Part shown: one piece after another, positions 60,801 through 64,000 of the stretch
How the letters are laid out: every line of letters begins with the position of its first letter
Numbering within the stretch: the stretch's first letter is position 1
Origin: Dama dama
Lineage: Eukaryota; Chordata; Mammalia; Artiodactyla; Cervidae
Direction of reading: 5' to 3'
Assembly: GCF_033118175.1 (NCBI RefSeq)
Contig: NC_083714.1
Location: 8,494,001-8,558,000, forward strand
DNA: 64,000 nucleotides
Translations under genes and position numbers: made by a program
The notes under the pieces: generated by a model
What the model saw: only the letters and a program-made list of their open reading frames with translations
The model's database searches: none
Told to the model about the DNA's origin: nothing

Positions 60801-62221
60801 TTAGGAGCTCTTGGCCTTCTGTCACTAACCCAAAGCCACCAAGTGTCAGAGATTCCCTGATCTCCATCTCACACTTTCACGGTGCCAGAGTGGAGGATCC
60901 TGAATAGGAGAGAGGTTCTCAATGTGATAAGCAGGCTGTGTCACCCTGCCTGCTTCTCAGAACTCCCAGGGATCCTTCAGGGACAAGGCACCAGCTGGTC
61001 CTTGGCTCATGACTGTGGGCCCAGGAGACCTTTAGTTGCCCTATTCAGAGAGGCAGGGCCTGCTCCTGTGTCTCCAGTTCCCTGTGGCTTCTTCCTGGGC
61101 AGGGAAAGGCAGGGACCCCCTCTGGGAAGATGAAGGGTTGCTGCCACATGGCATAGTTTGCTCCTGGAGGTGGAGGCCCCAGTGCCTACTGGGAAGGAGG
61201 TGTTGAGGGTGAGGAGAGCCTACAGGCCACTCTGAGGGGCTGTCAGCCATTGAAAAATGGGGATAATAGTCTCCCACCCCAGACCTCCCCTCCACTGCAT
61301 GGTGCATGCTGAATCACTCAGTCGTGTCCAACTCTGTGTGACCCCATGCACTCTAGCCCACCAGGCTCCTCTATCCATAGAATTCTCCAGGCAAGAATAC
61401 TGGAGTGGGTTGCCATGCCCTTCTCCAGGGGGATCTTCCCCACCCAGGAATCAAACCCAGGTCTCCTGCATTGCAGGTGGATTCTTTACTGCTGAGTCAC
61501 TTGGGGAAGCCCCTCACTGCATGGTAGCCCCTCCTCAACCAGCACTGACCATGAGCCTGTCCTGCAAGTCCTGCTGTCTGCAGTGGGTTAAGGCACTGGG
61601 TCCCCTCACGGGCCCCTCCCATTCCACCCCTGGGCCTGGGCGGGGCCTCCACTTTCAGCCTCCTGCGCTTCTCTCAGTCCCCTTGGTAGGCATTAAGGCA
61701 GCCAACTGTACTCTCCAACCAGCAAATCTGGGTCCATTCTTCCAGATCCAGCTGCAGCAGCCTCTCTTGGTGAGGGGGTGTCTTCTCTTCCCTGTCCCCA
61801 CCATGGGCAATCAGCACAAGGGCCTCTCAGAGTCCATCATGCCCCCTTGCCCTCCAGGAACAAGTTCCCTGAAGCTCATGGGACCCTCATGGCCCTGAAT
61901 GGAACACTCATGGTGGGTTATGAGGTGGGCAGCTTCAGGGTGAATCTGCTTGCTCTCCCTCTGTGCCAGCCCTGGAGGTGGCGGGTCCCAGTAGTGGGGG
62001 AGAGTGCCATCCTGCCAGCCACCCTGCTAGTGCCACTTACTCACCGTCCGGGGGCCCAGATGCGCTGGGTGGTGGTGGCTGCAGGGTGGGCATCCCTGTG
62101 GGGGTTGGCTGGGCCCCAGGCCCTTTTGGGCCCAGGACTTGCTTGGCCAAGGCCCCTCCAGGGCAGCACCCCACCCAGAGAGCCAGGACAGGGAGCAGCA
62201 CCCTCTTCATGGCCACCGGGG
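54659..62221 (-). CDS. ECMX: ECMX: X-linked ECM2-like secreted leucine-rich-repeat protein (complete CDS)
   Basis: Nine coding exons (ATG 62210, TAG 54659-54661), all GT-AG with matching phases, give 548 residues without interruption. Domains are a signal peptide (MKRVLLPVLALWVGCCPGGALA, in two parts: hydrophobic core 4-16, likely cut after A22), a Pro/Arg/Gln-rich disordered segment (23-163), an N-terminal cap with CX8C (C166, C175), about 14 leucine-rich repeats (190-515) and an LRRCE-type cap with C496 and C529. From residue 165 it follows human ECM2 as I recall it, with the same cap spacing and motifs such as RIPGYVF, HLENN and FSCIRAY. The VWC domain of ECM2 is absent. The function is unknown; an extracellular matrix role is inferred from the family. 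The name rests on recall of an X-linked ECM2 paralogue beside BGN. A 5' untranslated exon probably exists, because an acceptor-like CACCAG precedes the start. Confidence 0.88.
55270..55596 (-). CDS. ECMX: ECMX coding exon 8 (LRRs 9-13)
   Basis: 327 nt encoding KLEALDLSYNRLVHVPSFLP through RLSHNKIR. RIERIPGYVFAHMKPGLESL is the strongest ECM2 signature. The acceptor is CCCCTAG and the donor GTAGGG. Confidence 0.94.
56645..57062 (+). mobile_element. MLT1-like MaLR LTR in ECMX intron 7
   Basis: Ordered landmarks of this old LTR class: CCCCCCAAAGATATGGCTGC, GGCAGAAAGGTCTTTGTAGA, GATGCGGCCACAAGCCAAGT, CACCTTGATTTTGGATCTCT, TGTTGTTTTAAGCTGCCCTC. It is a non-coding solitary LTR, antisense to ECMX. 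Confidence 0.75.
57437..57576 (-). CDS. ECMX: ECMX coding exon 7 (LRRs 7-8)
   Basis: 140 nt encoding ELHLGTNIIEEVREGTLNHS through RAWIDLP, with the sequon NHS. It matches the ECM2 segment with the Trp-Ile motif. The acceptor is GCCCTAG and the donor GTGAGT. Confidence 0.9.
58008..58192 (+). mobile_element. Bov-tA SINE, first of a tandem pair in ECMX intron 6
   Basis: TGACTCAGTTGGTAAAGAAT head with GGTTCAATCCCTGGG and a tail ending GACACGACTGAGTGACT. Antisense to ECMX. Confidence 0.93.
58195..58405 (+). mobile_element. Bov-tA SINE, second of a tandem pair in ECMX intron 6
   Basis: Starts GGATTCCCTGGTGGCTCAG directly after the first copy and ends near CAACTGAGTGACTTCACTTC, about 30 nt from the exon 6 donor. 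Confidence 0.93.
58435..58592 (-). CDS. ECMX: ECMX coding exon 6 (LRRs 5-6)
   Basis: 158 nt encoding LSQLLTLEVEGNRLHDGNIS through LPASLQ, with the sequon NIS. The acceptor is CACCACAG and the donor GTGACT. A Bov-tA SINE lies about 30 nt past the donor. Confidence 0.91.
58800..58932 (-). CDS. ECMX: ECMX coding exon 5 (LRRs 3-4)
   Basis: 133 nt encoding NLTRLKRLNLDGNSLSTVP through LEHSSFRG, with an N-L-T glycosylation sequon at residue 237. The acceptor is CTCCTAG and the donor GTGCGA. Confidence 0.9.
59251..59366 (-). CDS. ECMX: ECMX coding exon 4 (LRRs 1-2)
   Basis: 116 nt encoding ENEIAKIPAHTFLGLPNLEW and LDLSKNKLDALGLHPHAFK, near-identical in pattern to ECM2. The acceptor is GTGCACAG and the donor GTACAC. 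Confidence 0.92.
59652..59753 (-). CDS. ECMX: ECMX coding exon 3 (N-terminal cap)
   Basis: 102 nt encoding SCLLAQAAIACSNVKMKHVP and LSDPGLTTLYLA. The two cysteines (CX8C) match the ECM2 cap rather than the four-cysteine cluster of BGN. The acceptor is CTGCCAG and the donor GTGGGT. Confidence 0.88.
60326..60649 (-). CDS. ECMX: ECMX coding exon 2 (low-complexity N-terminal segment)
   Basis: 324 nt, phase 1 to phase 1, residues 56-163. It is rich in Pro, Arg, Lys, Gln and Thr with no cysteine and no recognisable domain. The acceptor is TTCTGCAG and the donor GTAGGT. It occupies the place where ECM2 carries its VWC domain. Because the exon is symmetric it could be skipped without shifting the frame. 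Confidence 0.72.
61304..61514 (-). mobile_element. Bov-tA SINE in ECMX intron 1, with target-site duplication
   Basis: Reverse-oriented Bov-tA (CACTCAGTCGTGTCCAACTC through TTTACTGCTGAGTCACTT), flanked by the 11-nt direct repeat CACTGCATGGT at 61293-61303 and 61515-61525. Confidence 0.93.
62045..62221 (-). CDS. ECMX: ECMX coding exon 1 (signal peptide)
   Basis: ATG at 62208-62210 in context GTGGCCATGA; coding is 62045-62210 (residues 1-55). It carries a basic start, a hydrophobic core (VLLPVLALWVGCC), an ALA|K cleavage site and a collagen-like/proline-rich stretch (GPKGPG, PPPPSASGPP). A pyrimidine tract and CAG at 62222-62224 suggest a splice acceptor 11 nt before the ATG. The donor is GTGAGT. 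Confidence 0.85.
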
Positions 62222-64000
62222 CTGGTGAAAGAGATGAAAGGCTGGAAAGGATGGAACACCAGTGGAGTGGCAGGCGACAGTCCGGCTCCCAGAGCTACAG
62301 TGCTTCGAGCCTCCCCTACCTGGCCCGGCCCCCCTCCAGGAAGGCTGCCCCCCAATAAACGCCTCCCCAGGCCTGGCCCCCAGCTTCCCGCAAAGTCCAC
62401 TGCTCTCATCTGAGGAGAAAGAGAGATTGATTTTTTTTTCTTGGACCTGAGTGCTCTCGCTCCTTTTCCGAGAAGCCTGCGTTCATTCTCCACTGGCCCT
62501 GACCCAGTGGCCCCCGTGAATAGGGCTTCTGTCTCTGCACACAGGGGGACCTGTGAGGCCCACCACAGATGGGGCTGCCCACCTCGGGCTGCCAGATCCT
62601 ACCTCAGCGGCTGGGAAAAGAGAGGGTCTGGGCCTTGAGAGCCAGCAGCACACCCCAGGGCTTCCAAGGTCCTTGGGAGCCAGGGCAGGTTCCTGGGGCA
62701 CCGAACCATGGTGGCTCCAGCCCCTCTGTCGCAGTTGCTGATGCCGAGGCCTCCCAATTCCAGGGAAGACAGAACACGTGGGCAGAGCTGGGATGGGGTC
62801 CCAGTGCCCCCCACCTCTGGGCAGCTCCCTTTCCTCCAGGCCTCCACCTCCTCCTCTGTGAAATGGAGAGCGGGTATACATACACCCTGCAGGCCACCCC
62901 CTCCCATGCCCTCACCCCTACATGGGAGTGTGTGTGGACCAGGGCAGCCAGGTTCTTCGGGAATCCTTGGTCTGGGGTGACCTGGCAGCCGTCTGGGTGA
63001 GGCCATCTCACAGGTCCTCACAGACTTCTTGGCTAACAGTTTCCAGGTCCCACTGGGACTGCTGACATCAGGCAGATGGGTCCCTCTGGGTCGGGATGGG
63101 GTCTGAGAGTAGGGGCAAAGAAGGGGTGTCTTGACCACAGGCTCCCTGGCCCGCCCTCAGAGGGCCCCAGCTCCAGGCCCAGCTGTGGCAGCAGGCGGGG
63201 GCTGGCAAAGTGGCCAGATCTCACCACATGGCTCTTTGGGGCCAGCCTTGAGGAAGCTTTTCCTACAACTCTGTCCAGCATTGACTTATGTTTGGAAGCG
63301 ATCTTAAAAAATGAGTTAATTGTGGGCAAGGCTTGGGTGGAGGGGAGAGGGGGAGGGGGTGAGGAACAGGGCCAGGAGGCTTGTGGAGGAGTGTCCCGTA
63401 GCCATCTGGGGCTCAAGGTATCTGTCAGGGGTCAGGGAGGAATGTGTGAGACCTAGGATGGGGCGGGGGGCACAGATTTCCCCCCACAAGCGAGTCTTCC
63501 TTTGTGCCTGGGGAGCAGTCTGAGTCCCGAGTGCCAGATGTGGTGAGGACACAGCAGTCACTGCCTTCCCAGAGCCCTTGGGCCACCTAACAGTTGCACA
63601 TGAGCCACACAGGGTCCCCCGTCCTATCTGGGACTCTGGGTTAAGAAGTGAATTTGGGACCATGAGACAGAGACAGTCTAGGGATTGTGATCAAGCGCCC
63701 TGGGAACCAAGGATGAAGCCACCATCTGCTTGTGTGCTTGTAGGTGACACAGGATATCCTGGGCTAATGTTTTGCTAAAGCTGGGGGAGGGGGAGAATGT
63801 AGGCACAGGAAGCCAGGGTTTGCCCAGGGATCCTGGACCATTGAGCCCAATCCCGCCCTGCTCAGTACAGAGAAGGAACCGAGAGGGGGTAGGGTTGGCC
63901 CAAGTCTGATGCCAGAGACTGGGTCTCCTGCCTCCCGATCTGGGCATTGCTTGAGGACGTGGTAGGACCCAGCCTGAGATGGGCCCCTGGAGACGGACGG
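62222..64000. other. Region upstream of ECMX to window edge
   Basis: GC-rich sequence expected to hold the ECMX promoter and any 5' untranslated exon, but I cannot place a start site. A 179-codon minus-strand frame (62599-63138) is unrecognised. No named repeat is seen. Confidence 0.4.

Overview
The window is vertebrate nuclear DNA from a ruminant, most likely a bovid and probably cattle. The evidence is GC-rich sequence with GT-AG split genes, tRNA-derived Bov-tA SINEs, a BovB LINE 3' end, a CHR-2-type SINE, and a biglycan reading frame (369 aa) that matches the bovine form I remember. ATP2B3 next to BGN marks the X-chromosome segment corresponding to human Xq28.

Three genes lie head-to-tail, all on the minus strand. 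(1) 1-28,890: the 5' part of ATP2B3 (plasma-membrane calcium pump 3). It has a non-coding CpG-island first exon near 28.6-28.9 kb, an 18 kb intron 1, and nine coding exons that run off the left edge just after the phosphorylation loop (527 residues encoded). (2) 33,765-47,556: complete BGN (biglycan), with a non-coding exon 1 near 47.5 kb, an 8.35 kb intron 1, seven coding exons and a 3' UTR ending near a polyadenylation signal at 33.78 kb. (3) 54,659-62,210: an intact nine-coding-exon gene for a secreted 548-residue leucine-rich-repeat protein. It is closely related to ECM2 but lacks the von Willebrand C domain; I identify it as the X-linked ECM2 paralogue ECMX.

The gene order is a piece of an old paralogon. 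PMCA genes and small leucine-rich proteoglycans are linked elsewhere in mammalian genomes, and the BGN-ECMX pair mirrors ASPN-ECM2. BGN and ECMX encode secreted matrix proteins; ATP2B3 encodes a calcium-exporting membrane pump. Their adjacency is historical, not an operon.

Intergenic DNA is 4.9 kb (ATP2B3 to BGN), about 7 kb (BGN to ECMX) and 1.8 kb (upstream of ECMX to the window edge). Features needing a second look include a 320-340 bp inverted repeat around a 1.33 kb spacer between ATP2B3 and BGN, homopurine tracts at both recognisable promoters, a very G-rich 249 bp ATP2B3 intron, and SINE insertions with visible target-site duplications. No CRISPR, prokaryotic or plasmid features are present. 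Long ORFs in introns and intergenic DNA look like chance products of high GC content.
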